Made by a program: the position numbers and the translations under genes
Assembly (NCBI GenBank): GCA_031835245.1
Contig: JAVKOQ010000084.1
Location: forward strand, 97,501 to 161,500
Direction: 5' to 3'
DNA from: Balamuthia mandrillaris
Lineage: Eukaryota > Discosea > Longamoebia > Balamuthiidae
Length of the DNA stretch: 64,000 nucleotides
In this document: piece by piece, positions 35,280 through 46,733 of the stretch
How the letters are laid out: the number at the start of each line of letters is the position of its first letter
Position numbering within the stretch: position 1 is the first letter of the stretch
The notes under the pieces: model-generated
Databases searched by the model: none
Told to the model about the DNA's origin: nothing
What the model saw: the letters and a program-made list of their open reading frames with translations, nothing else

Positions 35280-35826
35280 TTATTGATGAGTCTCTTCAAT
35301 GTGAAAGTTGGGAAGAAGTGGCCCACTGAATGTTTCATAAAAGGGTCGTGAGATCTTCAAGAAGACATGCCGCTCATCGTGTGTTGTTTCAGCCTCGCAT
35401 TTGCTGCACAAATCTTTTGTGTGAAGAGTCAGGAAGACATGGGAGAAATGGGTGGAGAAGAGAACAAAGACAAACCAAAAGAAGAACAATGACCACATTT
35501 GTATCGGACTCCCTGTGTTGTGTATGTATGTGTGAGAAGGAGGGTGCTTTTAGAAAAAAAAAAGGAATTCATACGTCAATGGGAGAAGCACCACAGCTGG
35601 CACAATGGATTCCAAAATGAGCTGAACGAAATGCATGCTTGATTAAGTTCAACCAGTCATGCTTGAATAAGGTTGAAAGGTCATCTCTTTCAATCTCTTC
35701 TTCATCCTCAGTCCTGTCCATTTTGGTATTCTCTTCCTCCTCATACACCTTTTGTAGGTTTTCTTCTTCTTTTTCTGCTTCTCTTTCTGCTTCTTCTTCT
35801 TCTTATCATCATCATCTTGTTCTTCT

Positions 35827-35864
<38 letters not shown>

Positions 35865-37544
35865 TTCTTCAGTTGTCAATACTGGAAGAAATGGTTCCAA
35901 TTCTTGCCACAGCTCTGTGGGCATGCCGCCCTTCATCTTCGCCATATTCCTCTCCCAGTTTTGCATGACCTGCTTGGCCACTGCCATCTTTGAGGCCTCC
36001 AACAATGATCTCACGGGCATGCCTTCCTTGTTCTTGTTCATCTCTCGCAACACCATCTCTCCCTCAAGCCTCACTTCTTCAGCAGCGAGAGGGGTTGCTT
36101 CCAGCAGGCGGTCAACACACTTGCGAGCCTTCCCAAACTGACCTTTGCTTCTCCAGTGTTTGGCCATCCACAGCAAGGCCGCAGGATCCCTTGCTTTGGC
36201 CGCTTGCTTGCAATACTCCACCCCTTGCTCATCGTCTTCTTTGTTGCTCGTGGCCTCGCAAAGATGGAGGCCCACCTGGAATTGAGCTTGGGGAAGGCCT
36301 TGTCGGGCGGAAGCAAGGAACCATTCCATGGCTTCCTCTTTCTTCCCCTTTGCTGCCAGTCGCCGAGCGGTGAAGTATTGGGCGTGTGCATGGTGTTGTT
36401 TGGCGGCGGCCAGGAACCATTTCCCTGCCTCTTCGTGGTTGGCGGTTGAAAAGTATTCTCTACCTTTGGAAAAGGCCAAGGCCAGGTTGAACTGTGCGGA
36501 GGCATCTCCCGTTTTCGTGGCCTTGAGGTACCAGAAGATTGCTTTCCATCCACAGTATGACAAGCAGGTGTCGTTGGGGAATGGAAGGTGTGCTCTGGTC
36601 ACAGAGTTACTGTTCCTCACAAAACGGCTGTACCACTTGGCTGCAAGCTCGAGAACACCATCGTCTTTGGTGTGAAGCCCAATCTGAGCAAAGAGCTTAC
36701 CCAGCTTGTAAGCAGCCGGTTGGAAGCCTGTTGTAGCCAGTTCTCGCAGGAAGAGCAAGGCTTGCTCTAGGTCGCCCTTCCCTTTGCCCTTGAGCAAGCA
36801 TTTCGCCAGCTCGTACTTGGCCTTGACGTAACCTTGCTCCATGGCTGCTCGGTGCCACCTCACTGCCTCCTTCCATTGCACCTCCACTCCCTCCCCGCGC
36901 TTATAGCTTAACGCCAGGTTGTACTGAGCACTTGCATGGCCTTGCTTGGCAGCAGCCTGGAACCACTTGAATGCTTCCTCATGATCCTTCGCCACTCCGT
37001 CTCCTCTGGCAAGGCACATGCCCAGGTTGTTCTGAGCGCCAGGGCAGCCTTCCTCAGCTGCGATTCTGTACCAGCGAACTGCTTCTTGCTTGTCTGACTC
37101 AACACCGTACCCGAAATCATAGGCCAATGCCACTCTGAACTGGGCTCTGGCCTTGCACTGTTGGTGACGAGCTGCTTTGAGGTACCATTGCAGGGCTTCG
37201 CGGCGGTTCCTCCTCACGCCTTGCCCCTTGGCCAAGCACCTGCCAAGCTTGTACTGGGCCTTGGGGTGCTCATGTTGAGCCGCTGCGGTGTACCACTGAA
37301 AGGCCGCTTGCTCGCTTTTCTCTGCACCCCCTAAACCCTTGGCGTAACAACGAGCCAAAAGGTACTGAGCTTGGGCCTCGCCTCTGGCGGCCGGCCCCAC
37401 AAGCCGTGAAAAATCATCGAGCTCAGTCTCCAAGAAGGCCTCCGCTTGTGCGCCTGTGCCTTGGCTGGCTCTTCGCCCTTTGCTTTCTGGTTGCTTTGCT
37501 TCGTTCGTCGCCTTTTGCTCAATGTCTTGGTTCTCTCCGTCCAT
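35280..37544 (-). CDS. Sel1-repeat / ZZ-finger protein, copy 2
   Basis: Start at ATG 37544 (MDGENQDIEQKATNE). A 500-residue array of about ten Sel1 repeats is intact (LLARCYAKGLGGAEKSEQAA, YKLGRCLAKGQGVRRNRREA, NLGMCLARGDGVAKDHEEA). After ELWQELEPFLPVL comes a 36-nt A tract read as poly-Lys (35828-35863). Downstream, the frame that encodes the acidic linker and the ZZ start (HFGIHCASCGASPID) is not the frame of the Sel1 part; the change lies in the GAA-type repeat at about 35785-35815, so the continuous frame instead ends at 35649. The next ZZ exons (GVRYKCGHCSSFD; LCSKCEAETTHDERHVFLKI) keep good splice sites. Either a true frameshift or an error in a repeat. Upstream spacing to the next gene is 204 bp. 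Confidence 0.75.
35828..35863 (-). repeat. 36-nt A homopolymer within coding sequence
   Basis: Thirty-six consecutive T on the plus strand (A on the coding strand) in Sel1 copy 2, next to GAA-type repeats. Length calls in such tracts are unreliable, which matters for the reading frame downstream. Confidence 0.95.
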
Positions 37545-37629
37545 CGTTACTTCTTCCTTTTGCTCTATATTACGTGTAATTACGCTTCGCTCTTTGCAGA
37601 GAAGTACATTGACCTGGCATGTTCCTCTT

Positions 37630-37671
<42 letters not shown>

Positions 37672-37748
37672 CTGAAAGAGAGAGGTAGTAAGATGCAATG
37701 TTGCTTTGGCGGCGATGGTTGTCTTTTTTTCAATATTGCTTTGCTTTC

Positions 37749-40140
37749 TCAAAAGATGTCAATTGAACGGAGAGTGGAAAGAGTTTGTCGTTGTTGTTGC
37801 GGTTTTGGTTGTCCTCCTTCTACGGTTTGCCAAACGGGGAAGCCAGGCATGGAGGGCGACCAACGCCCTGGCATCGTGAAGACCAACGGCGGCATCATCG
37901 GCTCCAAGCTGACTTTCAAGTGATCCACCTCTCCGTTATCATTGTACCCGAATTGTACGGTCGTGTTGATCCCTTCCAGAAGGATGTCGGCTTGCAGAAG
38001 CACTTCAAAGCGAGAGCCAGCCCTTCGTTGCGTGGTGTTGCCTTGCAGCAAGCCGTAGCGAATGGCCAGAGCATCACCATTGTCTGTGGAGGCGAGAGAC
38101 ACAGAAATGTTGCCGAGACCAGGATTCACAAACGTGCCAACAAACTCTTTCAGATCTTCTCCTTGAAATGAAGAAGAAGAAGAAAGCGAAGTTTGTTTCT
38201 TTGGAACTGTGGTTGAGGATGATGTTGACTCGGAGCGGTTGGAAGGACAAGTTCCAAAGAAAGCACAAGGAAAGTTACAAGCGTTGCTGACGTTCAACCA
38301 CGGTTGGAAGCCTAAAGCGGTGTCCATGGCATAGAGGAAGATAGGAAGGAGGGTTGTCGTGGAGATGCCTTCCACGTTGCTGAGAATGGTGATGCCAATG
38401 TCGTCGTCGGGAGAGAAGCCGACAAAGGTCGTGTGGCCCAAGGTACCTCCGTTGTGCCAAAGGATGGTTCTTCCTCTGTTTTTTGTATTGTTGTGTAAAT
38501 AAATATAACAACGAACGAAAGGAGAAGAGAGAGGAAAGGAAGCACAGAAAAAAAACTCACCGGTAAGCACAACGCACCCACGCCAAGGAGTAGGCGGTGC
38601 AATGGAAGCCAACGGGGAAGGTGGGCTCTGTGTAGCTCGGTTGATCTTTCTCCTGCGGAAGCACCATATGTGGGGCATGCGTATATGCCAAACTCTGTTC
38701 GTTTAGAATCTGTTGTCCGTTTGTTTGGCTTCAGTTGTTGGCGTTCTAAAGGAGGGTGATAACGGGGAGAGAAGAGAGGAAGAGAAGCAAGAGCGCGAGG
38801 GCGAGAAGGAAAGAGGAAACGAAGGAGAAGAACAAAGAACAAGAACGAGGACGTACGCTCTGTCCATTCAAGTTCTTTCCTCCAGAATAATGAAAGTGCA
38901 TCCACTTGGCCATGTCCACCACGTTCGAGATCAGACATCCAGCCGGACAAATGGGGAGCAACACTCGATTGGCCATCGGTGGGTACGCCTTCACGACTTT
39001 CCTCTTCCTCTCCACATCCTCGACCACTCCATGAGGCATTCCATAGTTGCCCGAGGCAATGGCTTCCTTCAAGTCAGCCGTCGTGTGGACCATTCCCAAC
39101 TTCTCCAGGATTCTGCTCTCCACCTGCTTCTGCCACAGGATGCTTGTATCGTTCTCGTTGTCAACGAGGTGATTGTCGTCATGGTCCAGCAGCACTCCCA
39201 AATGGCCGGCGAGCAGGTAGAGAAGGTTGTTGTATTGAAAGGTGGTGCGGAGCTGGAAGGCGGGGACGAGGAAAGGAAGGCCCGAGAGGATGGCTTGGCT
39301 GGAGGCGTGGCCTTCGGCAAAGGCAACCATGTCGTATCGAGGAAGGCCTACTCTGTGAGCCGTCAGGTCTACGGCGTTTACCTTGTTTATTTCAATGATG
39401 ATGAGAAAGATAAGGAAGTAAGAGAAAGAGCGGAGACGAAGAACAACGAGAGGAGTAGAAAGATAGAGAATACCAGTTGAGTGGTAGTGGGAGAGTAGAG
39501 ACGGAAGGAAGGGATATAGTCAACGATCGGCTTGTCCCATTCCAGCTTGCCTTCACTTTGCAGCATTGCCTATATCATGTTTGGCTTATGTTAAACGCAG
39601 AGAGAAGAAGAAGAAGAAGAAGAAGAAGAAGAAGAAGAAGAAGAAGAAGAAGAAGAACAAGAAGAAGAAGAAGAAGAAGAAGAAGAAAAAGAAGAAGAAC
39701 AAGAACAACAACAAGAAGCAGAAGAAGAATAACAACAGAAGCAGAAGAAAATATACCAGGATAGTTGTAGTGAAGGCTTTGGAGGTACTTCCAATATTGA
39801 ACAGCGTATCAGCTTGAACAGGTTTGCCTTGATCGTCCCGCTTGCCAAAACCTTCCGCGAACTGAAGCTTGCCCTTTTGGATCAGGGAGAGGGCCAAACC
39901 GGGGACGGGAGTTGCCGAGGCGGAACAGTTCATCATGCCTTCGATGAAATGTTTGAGAGCTTCATAGGATCGGATAGAAGCAGCTTCTTTTAGAGGAGAA
40001 AAAGAAGCGGAAGGAGGAAGAGGAGAGGAAGGAAGCGGAGAAAATGATGAAGTAGAAAGATCCGAAAGAAGAGAATGAGAAAGAGCGGAAGAGAGGAAGA
40101 AGATGGAAAGCAGAAGAAGAGTGAGCAAAGCAGAAGACAT
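37749..40140 (-). CDS. Secreted serine beta-lactamase-like / class C penicillin-binding-type hydrolase
   Basis: A multi-exon gene from ATG 40140. A signal peptide opens the protein (MSSALLTLLLLSIFFLSSALS), then a Ser/Pro-rich stretch. The beta-lactamase fold shows all three active-site motifs: S-x-x-K in FNIGSTSKAF, Y-x-N in FQYNNLLYLLAG, and the H-x-G type WHNGGTLGHTTF. The last exon continues with a family-typical C-terminal lipocalin-like domain (LKEFVGTFVNPGLGNISVSL) and several N-glycosylation sequons. Eukaryotic relatives act as esterases or peptidases in lysosomes or outside the cell; the substrate is not predictable. An intron at about 39605-39760 is mostly GAA microsatellite. Confidence 0.85.
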
Positions 40141-40858
40141 GGGCCGTAGTGCGTTTGAAACGTGTGAGGTTCACAAAGTTAAAAGAAGAAAAGCAACATT
40201 AAGAACGTTGAACGTTGAGAATGTTAGCGGAGCTATATTAATAATGAAAAAGAAAAAAAAAAGGCAAAAGGACGAGGAATGTAGAACCTCTCCGCCTTCA
40301 TTTCCGCTCTAGGATAAGCTCGAACGCAAGGGAGAGAGCAAGGACTGACGCAGTTGGGTTCCACACCGTACAGAGCCCCTGAGCTGCAAGAAGAGACGCA
40401 AGAGTGAAGGCGACACGAGGAAGAGTACAAATACCAAGCATTTTAATAATCGATATGGACAATATCCGACGATAATAATTACAAATTTTCGACATAAAAT
40501 TCCAAAATGTCCGGGACGACATGGTATCACAACGATTATTGTTCTTTTTTTTCCGATAATCGAATGTATGAAGAACGCGCAATGGTCTGGTTCGAAAGTG
40601 GTCCTTGTCGACACCAATTTTTCCCGCTGAAAGTTGCGGGGAAGCGGAGGGTCATTTTTGCTGCACTTTTTTACCTTGCCATTTCTTTCCAGTCATATAT
40701 TGACCGATCTGTTTTATTGGTCGGTCAATATATGCAATAATCAAGGTGAACCGACGGTTTTCTTTTTCTTTAATAACAAACACCCGAAAAGAGAAAGCAC
40801 GAATAGAGGGTCTTTCAACGACAACAACAAACGAAGGAGGAAGGACAGACACACAACC
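40141..40858. promoter_or_regulatory. Bidirectional promoter region with hairpin and TGTCGAC
   Basis: Divergent spacer between the beta-lactamase-like and CH-domain genes. It has TGTCGAC at 40607-40613, CGATAAT-type motifs (40468, 40549), and a perfect 14-bp inverted repeat (40694-40707 and 40721-40734, 13-nt spacer) about 125 bp upstream of the plus-strand ATG. The arm contains ATATATTGACCGA. Confidence 0.5.
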
Positions 40859-43800
40859 ATGGAAGAAGAGACAGCCACCAGGGAGGAACTCCTAAAGTTA
40901 CTCCAGGAGGAAAGAGAGCAATCCGCGGCTCTCCAAGAGGTATGAAGTCCTTTTTCAAATATTTCTAAACATTTTTCTTCACCCGAACAAACAAAAAAAA
41001 CGAAAACTAAAACGAAATGTTTAGGAACTCAATGAAACGAGAAAGAAACTCTCGATAGCTCGCGAGAGAGCCGACAAAGGCTTCGAACGGGCCGAAAAGT
41101 TGGAAGCCGAACTTTTGGAAGAGCTCGAGAAGAGCCAGCAATGGGACAAGGTATTGGCCGCCCAAACGGCGGAGATGGAGCAGCTCGAGGCGCTGTTGGA
41201 GAGCCAGGAGGAGAGGGAGAGGGAGAAGGAGAAGGAGAGGGAGAACTGGCAAAATGTCGTGCAGCAGCTGAAGGAGGAGAACGAGTCCCTGAAGCAGGAG
41301 CTGGCGGCGGTGCTGAAGGCCAGCCTGGGAGCGTCGCCGCGATTGGGAGAGCAGGAAGTGGATAAGAAGGAAAAGAGGGAGGAGGAAGGAGTCACAGAGA
41401 ATGGAATCGGAAGAGAGGACGAGTCGAGCAGCAGCAGTGATGAGGAAGAAGAGAAAGGAGAGGAGGAGAAGAAACAAAAAGACGACGAGTCGAGCAGCAG
41501 CAGTGATGAAGAAGACAAAGCAGCAGCAAAGAACGACGAAGGAGAGGAAGCGAAGAAAGAAGAACAAGAGGAGGAAGAGCAGGAAGAAGAAAAAGAAGCA
41601 GAGTCTAGCAGCAGCGATGAGGAAGAAGCCGCCAAGGAAGAAGATGAAGAAGTTAAGGAAGTGGCGAAGAATGAGGAAGAAGAGGCAGAACAGGAAGAAG
41701 AGAAGAAAGAGGAAGCAAAAGAAGCGGACTCCAGCAGCACTGAGGAGGAAGAGGAACAAAAAGACGAACCACAAGCAGAGGCCGGAGAAACGGAGGCGGT
41801 GGAACAAGAAGAAGAGTCGAAGGTTACCGAAGAAAACGAAAATAAAGCCGTCGGCTTGGAAAACTTTTACAACGAGTCCGATGAAGAAAAGGAAGAAAAA
41901 GAAGAAGAAACAAGACAGAAGGAAGATGAACACCAAGAAAAGTCTAGCAGTAGCAGCAGCGATGAGGAAGAAGACGACAAGAAGGAAGATGAAGAAGTTA
42001 AGGAACAAGAGGAAGAAAAGAAAGAAACCGATCACGTGCAAGAAAGCATTGAAGAGCAACACGTAGAAGGAGAAGCGGAAGTACCCAAGGAAGAAGACGA
42101 GGAAAGCGACTCATCAGACAGCGAAACGGAAGAGGTCGCCCAACAAACGCTCTTCTCTCCTGATGCCGAAGAAGAGCCCACTAGAGACGAGCACCAGCAA
42201 GAACAAGAGTTGGAAGCAGAGGAAAAGGAGAAGCAGGCGGAGAGAGTTGACCAAGAAGAAGAAGAAGAAAGAAAAGAGGAAGAAGAGCAAGAGGTACAAG
42301 AGCGAGAATCGGATTCTTCTTCTGATTCGGGTTCAGAGTCAGAGAAAGAACCTGAACAAGAGCAAGAACAACAGCAAGAGCAACAACTAGCGTTGGAGAA
42401 AGAACAAGAAGAGTTAAAACCGGAACAAGAGAAAGAACAAGAACTGAAGGATGAAGTAGAAGAAGAACAAGAGAGAAAAGAACAAGAAGAAAAGGAACAA
42501 GAGAAAGAGGGAGAGTCGGATTCCTCTTCTGATTCAGAGTCCGAGAAAGAACCTGAACAAGAGCAACAGCAACAGCAAGAGCAACAACTAGCGTTGGAGA
42601 AAGAGGCTCAAGAGGAGCCAACACATGAAGATGAACAAAAAAGTAAAGAAGGGCAAGTATCGGATTCTTCCTCAGATTCTGAATCCGAAAAAGAGGCAGA
42701 AGAACAACAACAGGAAGAGCAAACACAAGAAGTACAAACGCAAGAACAGGAAGAGAAAGAACAAGAAGCGCCAACACAAGAAGAAGAGCATCCTGAACGT
42801 AAAGAGGAGGAACAAGAGAAGGAAAAAGAATCAGATTCTTCCTCAGAATCCGAATCAGAAAAAGAGGAAGAAAAACAACAAGAAGAACAAGAAGAGCAAA
42901 TACAAGAAGAGAAAATACAAGAAGAACAACCACAGGAGGAGCAAGAACAAGAAGTACCAACACAAGAAGATGAGCATCCCGAACATAACGAGGAGGAACA
43001 AGAGAAAGAGCAAGGATCAGATTCTTCTTCAGATTCCGATTCAGAGAAAGAGATAGAACAACAACCAGACGAACCACAAGAAGAGCAAACACAGGAAAAG
43101 GAGGAAGAACAAGAAGAACAAGAGAAGGAGCAAGAATCAGATTCTTCTTCAGATTCGGAAGCAGAAAGAGAGGATGAACAACAACAGGAAGAGAAACAAG
43201 AAGCACAAACGCAAGGTGAAGAAGAAAAAGAAAGAGAACAAGAAGAAAGCAAAGAGGAACATAAAGAAGAGGAACAAGAACAAGAGAATGAATCAGATTC
43301 TTCTTCAGCCTCGGAATCCGAAAAGGAGGAACACCAACAAGAAACACAACAGCAAAGGCAAGAAGAAGAAGAAGTAACTGAAGAGGAAGAAGAAAAAGAA
43401 CCCGAGGAACGTAAAGAGGAGGAACAAGAGAAAGAGCAAGACTCAGAATCTTCTTCCGATTCGGATTCAGAGAAAGAATTCAGACAAGAAGAAGAACAAC
43501 ATTTGAACGCACAAGGGAAAGAAGAACAAAAAGAAGAAGAGGTTGAGCAAACAGAACCACAACAAGAACAAGAAGAAATAACTGAGGTGCAGGAACACAA
43601 ACCAGAACGCGAACAGGAAGTGCAACAAGAACAAGAAGACATAACTGAGGTGCAGGAACACAAACCAGAACGCGAACAGGAACCTGAACAAGCACCAGAA
43701 CAGGAAGCAGAGTCAGAGTCAGAGTCGGAGTCGGAATCGGAGTCAGAGGAGCAAGAAGCTAAACAAGGAGAGGGACAAGCTGAAGAACACCAACCAGAAC

Positions 43801-45034
43801 CAGAACCAGAACGCGAACCTGAGCAAGAATCAGAACAACAAAAACAAGAGCAACAGCAAGAGTCAGAATCTGAGTCAGAGTCTGAGTCCGAGCAAGAAGA
43901 AGAGAAACAGGAAGAGCAAGAGCAAGCAGCACATGAACAAGAACCAGAACCAGAAGAGGAAACAATAGCTCACGCTATTGAAAAGGAAGCACCGCCTCAA
44001 GTGGAAGAGAACGAAGACGAAGAGAAGGATGATACACAAGAAGAGGAAGAGGAAGAATCGTCGTCATCCTCCGACGAAAGCGAGTCAGAAAAAGATGACG
44101 AAGAAGAGAAAGAGAAACGAGAAGAAGAGCAACCAAACAAGCAAGCTCAGAGCAACGAGTCCCTTTCCGTGCGAGACAAAATTAGATCCTTCGACAACAA
44201 TGCAAGCAGCGAAAACATAATCGAAAGAGAAAGTCAAGGAACAGACTCTGAGAACGAGGACTATGCGTACCAAGCCACCATCTCCAGAAGAATGAAAGAC
44301 AATCTCTCCGCCGAGCAAGAGGTCAGGCAGTGGATTGAAGCCATCACGGGAGAGTCGCCTCAACCTTCTCAGTCCCTTGGCGATTGGTTGAGCTCCGGCG
44401 TTGTGCTTTGCCAGTACGTGCCACTTCTTTTATATTCTTGGTTCTCTGGGTGTTCATTCTAATACTTTTTAAAAAGGTTGTTGAACGGCATCGCTCCAGG
44501 AACCGTTCGCCGGATCAACAAGATGAAGATGCCTTTTGTCCAAAGGGTACCGTTCCGCTTCTTCTCTGCTTACACTTTTATTGCTTCTTACTTTTGTAAT
44601 ATGTGTTCTTCTAACTCTCTCTCTCTCTCTCACTCGCTCTCTGGAACAGGAAAACATATCCCAATTCTTGGAAGGTTGCAGAGCGTTAGGCGTTCCCGAC
44701 TACGACCACTTCCACTTGAACGACCTTTACGAGCAGAAGAACATGCCAAGAGTACGTTCCTAGCTTTGTTTTTTTGTCCAAGTTCGTTCTTTATTTCTCA
44801 TTCTATATAACAGGTTATATCCACTATTCGCTCACTTGGTAGAGCTTGTTGGAATGTGACGTCCTTCAACGGGCCTCATCTTGTTCCTAAGCCGGTAATG
44901 TTTCCTTCCCATTCTCTCTCTCTCTCTCTCTCTCTCTCATGGTTTCCTTTGGACTGTAACTAACTGTTTGCTATCAACTTCTGCAGTCGACTTCTCGCGT
45001 TCGGAGGGAAGTTTCGTATTCCAACTTTAACTAA
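40859..45034 (+). CDS. Giant acidic-linker protein with C-terminal calponin-homology domain
   Basis: Six exons (40859-40939, 41025-44413, 44477-44546, 44650-44751, 44814-44894, 44987-45034) give 1,256 aa. Residues 1-120 form a coiled coil (EELLKLLQEEREQSAALQEE, then LEAELLEELEKSQQWDKVL). Residues about 140-1080 are Glu/Gln/Lys/Ser low complexity with dozens of E-x-DSSSDSxSEKE units, likely casein-kinase-2 phosphorylation clusters (inference). The C-terminus is a calponin/transgelin-type CH domain (VRQWIEAITGESP, SLGDWLSSGVVLCQLLNGIAPG, ENISQFLEGCRALGVPDYDHFHLNDLYE). Such CH domains bind actin or signalling partners. The protein looks like an extended tether between a coiled-coil dimer and the cytoskeleton. 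Confidence 0.88.
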
Positions 45035-45117
45035 AGTCCCTTTCCAAACGCCCACAAAAGTAAACCATTGTCTTGTACTTTATGTTTGTTTTAAACTGTT
45101 TTTTTAAGCATAATACT

Positions 45118-46575
45118 TTACAATCTACTTTCTTTTTTCTTTATCATTCTTTCTTCTTCTTCATCACCGTATGCAAAAGGACCTTGCTTACAAAGAAGTC
45201 GAACGAGGTACTCCAAATATCCATCCAAGTCCTTCCATTTGGTCGCACATCTCACCACATTCTTTGCTTCCTCCATCATTGCATCCTCTTCTTCTTTACA
45301 AACAACTTTGGTAAAGCCCATGTCATCAACATACAAACGAGAGTTTTCCATCTCCAGAAACGCCTCGCTAAAGCACAACAACACGGCGACCGTGTCGAAC
45401 AAGATGGAGCTCTGTCGCAGAAACTCATCCTCTTCAAAGTGGTATCTCTTTCTTACGTGTTCGTTGTTGCTGTCTCTTAGCCAAACTTTATACTGTTCCA
45501 ACAACAGCTGTAACACTTGTTTGTTTCTGTCTCCTTCTCCTTCGTCTTCTTTTGTTAGTTGTTCGTTTGAACGATGAAGCAAAGATGAGAAGATGCGTTG
45601 GTATAGTTCTCCTTTCAAACGAACGTGAGAGCAAGTGTCTAACGGAGTGATGGTCATGCTTCTCCATCGATGATGATTGAAAACCTGTTTGCTCTCTTCC
45701 AACGCTTTGACGACGTTGTACTCTGGAAGCACGACGTCAGAGGTAGACGACGAAGAAGGAGACAATGAAGCAGATGAAGATGGAAAGAGATGGCCAAACA
45801 TGCCGACAAAGTTGATCCTTTCGCTCATGCGAGGATCACGGCGCAGTGCCTCGGCTATGTTGGTGCATGGTCCTATGCAGAGCAATGTTAGAGGTTCCTT
45901 GTTAGAGCATTCATGCTCTTTTACAATCTCCAGGAAGGCTTCGATCTAAGAAAGAAGTCAGAAAAGAGCAACAGGAAAGAAAGAAGAACGAAGAACGAAA
46001 AACGAAGAACGAAAGAAGAAGGACGGAAGAATAACGCAGAAGAAGGAGAGGAGGGAAGTTTAAATAAGAAGGAAAGAAGCCAGAAGAAGAAAAGGAAGGA
46101 GAAGACAAACGCCATCATGATATAAAATTCCGCCATGAGCCACAAAGTCTCTTTCAAGGTCAAAGTCTTGCACAGCGGCTCGTATGCGTTCTCCTCTTTC
46201 ATGCTGCTGAACATTGTCTGCTTTCTTTCCTTTTGTGCCACTAAGAAAAAAGCAACCAGAGGAAAAGACTGAGAGGAGAAGAAGCGAAAACGAACCGATG
46301 CCAATCGGAACATCAAGTCTGCCAGCACTCTTGAGCACTTGTGCAACGAGCTTTGCGCGGTACTCAGTGTTTCCAAACGTCGTCAAGATCAGTTTCAAAT
46401 CGATCAACGGTAAACGAGGAGAAGAAGCACCACGCGCGTTGACCGAATGCAACCGCGCTTCCGTCAAGTTGAGCAACATTATGAGAGCCCATGTGTCATC
46501 AATATCAGTGCCTATATCGGTGTCCAGTACAACGCTTATGGGCCATTCGTTTGGAAGCCGAACTGGAATGTTCAT
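45118..46575 (-). CDS. Inosine/uridine-preferring nucleoside hydrolase family protein
   Basis: Three exons on the minus strand from ATG 46575 (MNIPVRLPNEWPISVVLDTD) to 45118. The calcium-binding signature near the start, DTDIGTDIDD, defines the IUNH fold. GRLDVPIGIG, DFVAHGGILYHDG and LTLLCIGPCTNIAEAL follow the family order. The C-terminal half carries an inserted Ser-rich loop (about residues 250-270) and a longer helical region than bacterial members. It would hydrolyse the N-glycosidic bond of nucleosides for purine/pyrimidine salvage. It ends tail-to-tail with the CH gene, only 83 bp between stops. An upstream GTG-started extension exists but the ATG is preferred. Confidence 0.85.
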
Positions 46576-46733
46576 CTTTCTCTTCTTTTTTCGGTTCAAC
46601 AAGAGATCGTTTCTTATTAATGGGCCAATCACTTTGATTTCTCTTTCAGGTTTATGATTTTCTATTGGATAGATCTTGGGTGAAATTACGTCACTTGGTC
46701 AGTAACGCTGCGTTCTTCCTATGCTATGTAAAG

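Noticed and set aside
37800-37880. Apparent third copy of the dispersed repeat
   Set aside because: Only about 15 bp are shared, within the coding end of the beta-lactamase-like gene; likely chance.
41007-43663. Long minus-strand open frames (up to 388 codons)
   Set aside because: They are the antisense of the Glu/Gln-rich exon and read as Leu/Phe/Ser low complexity with no motif.
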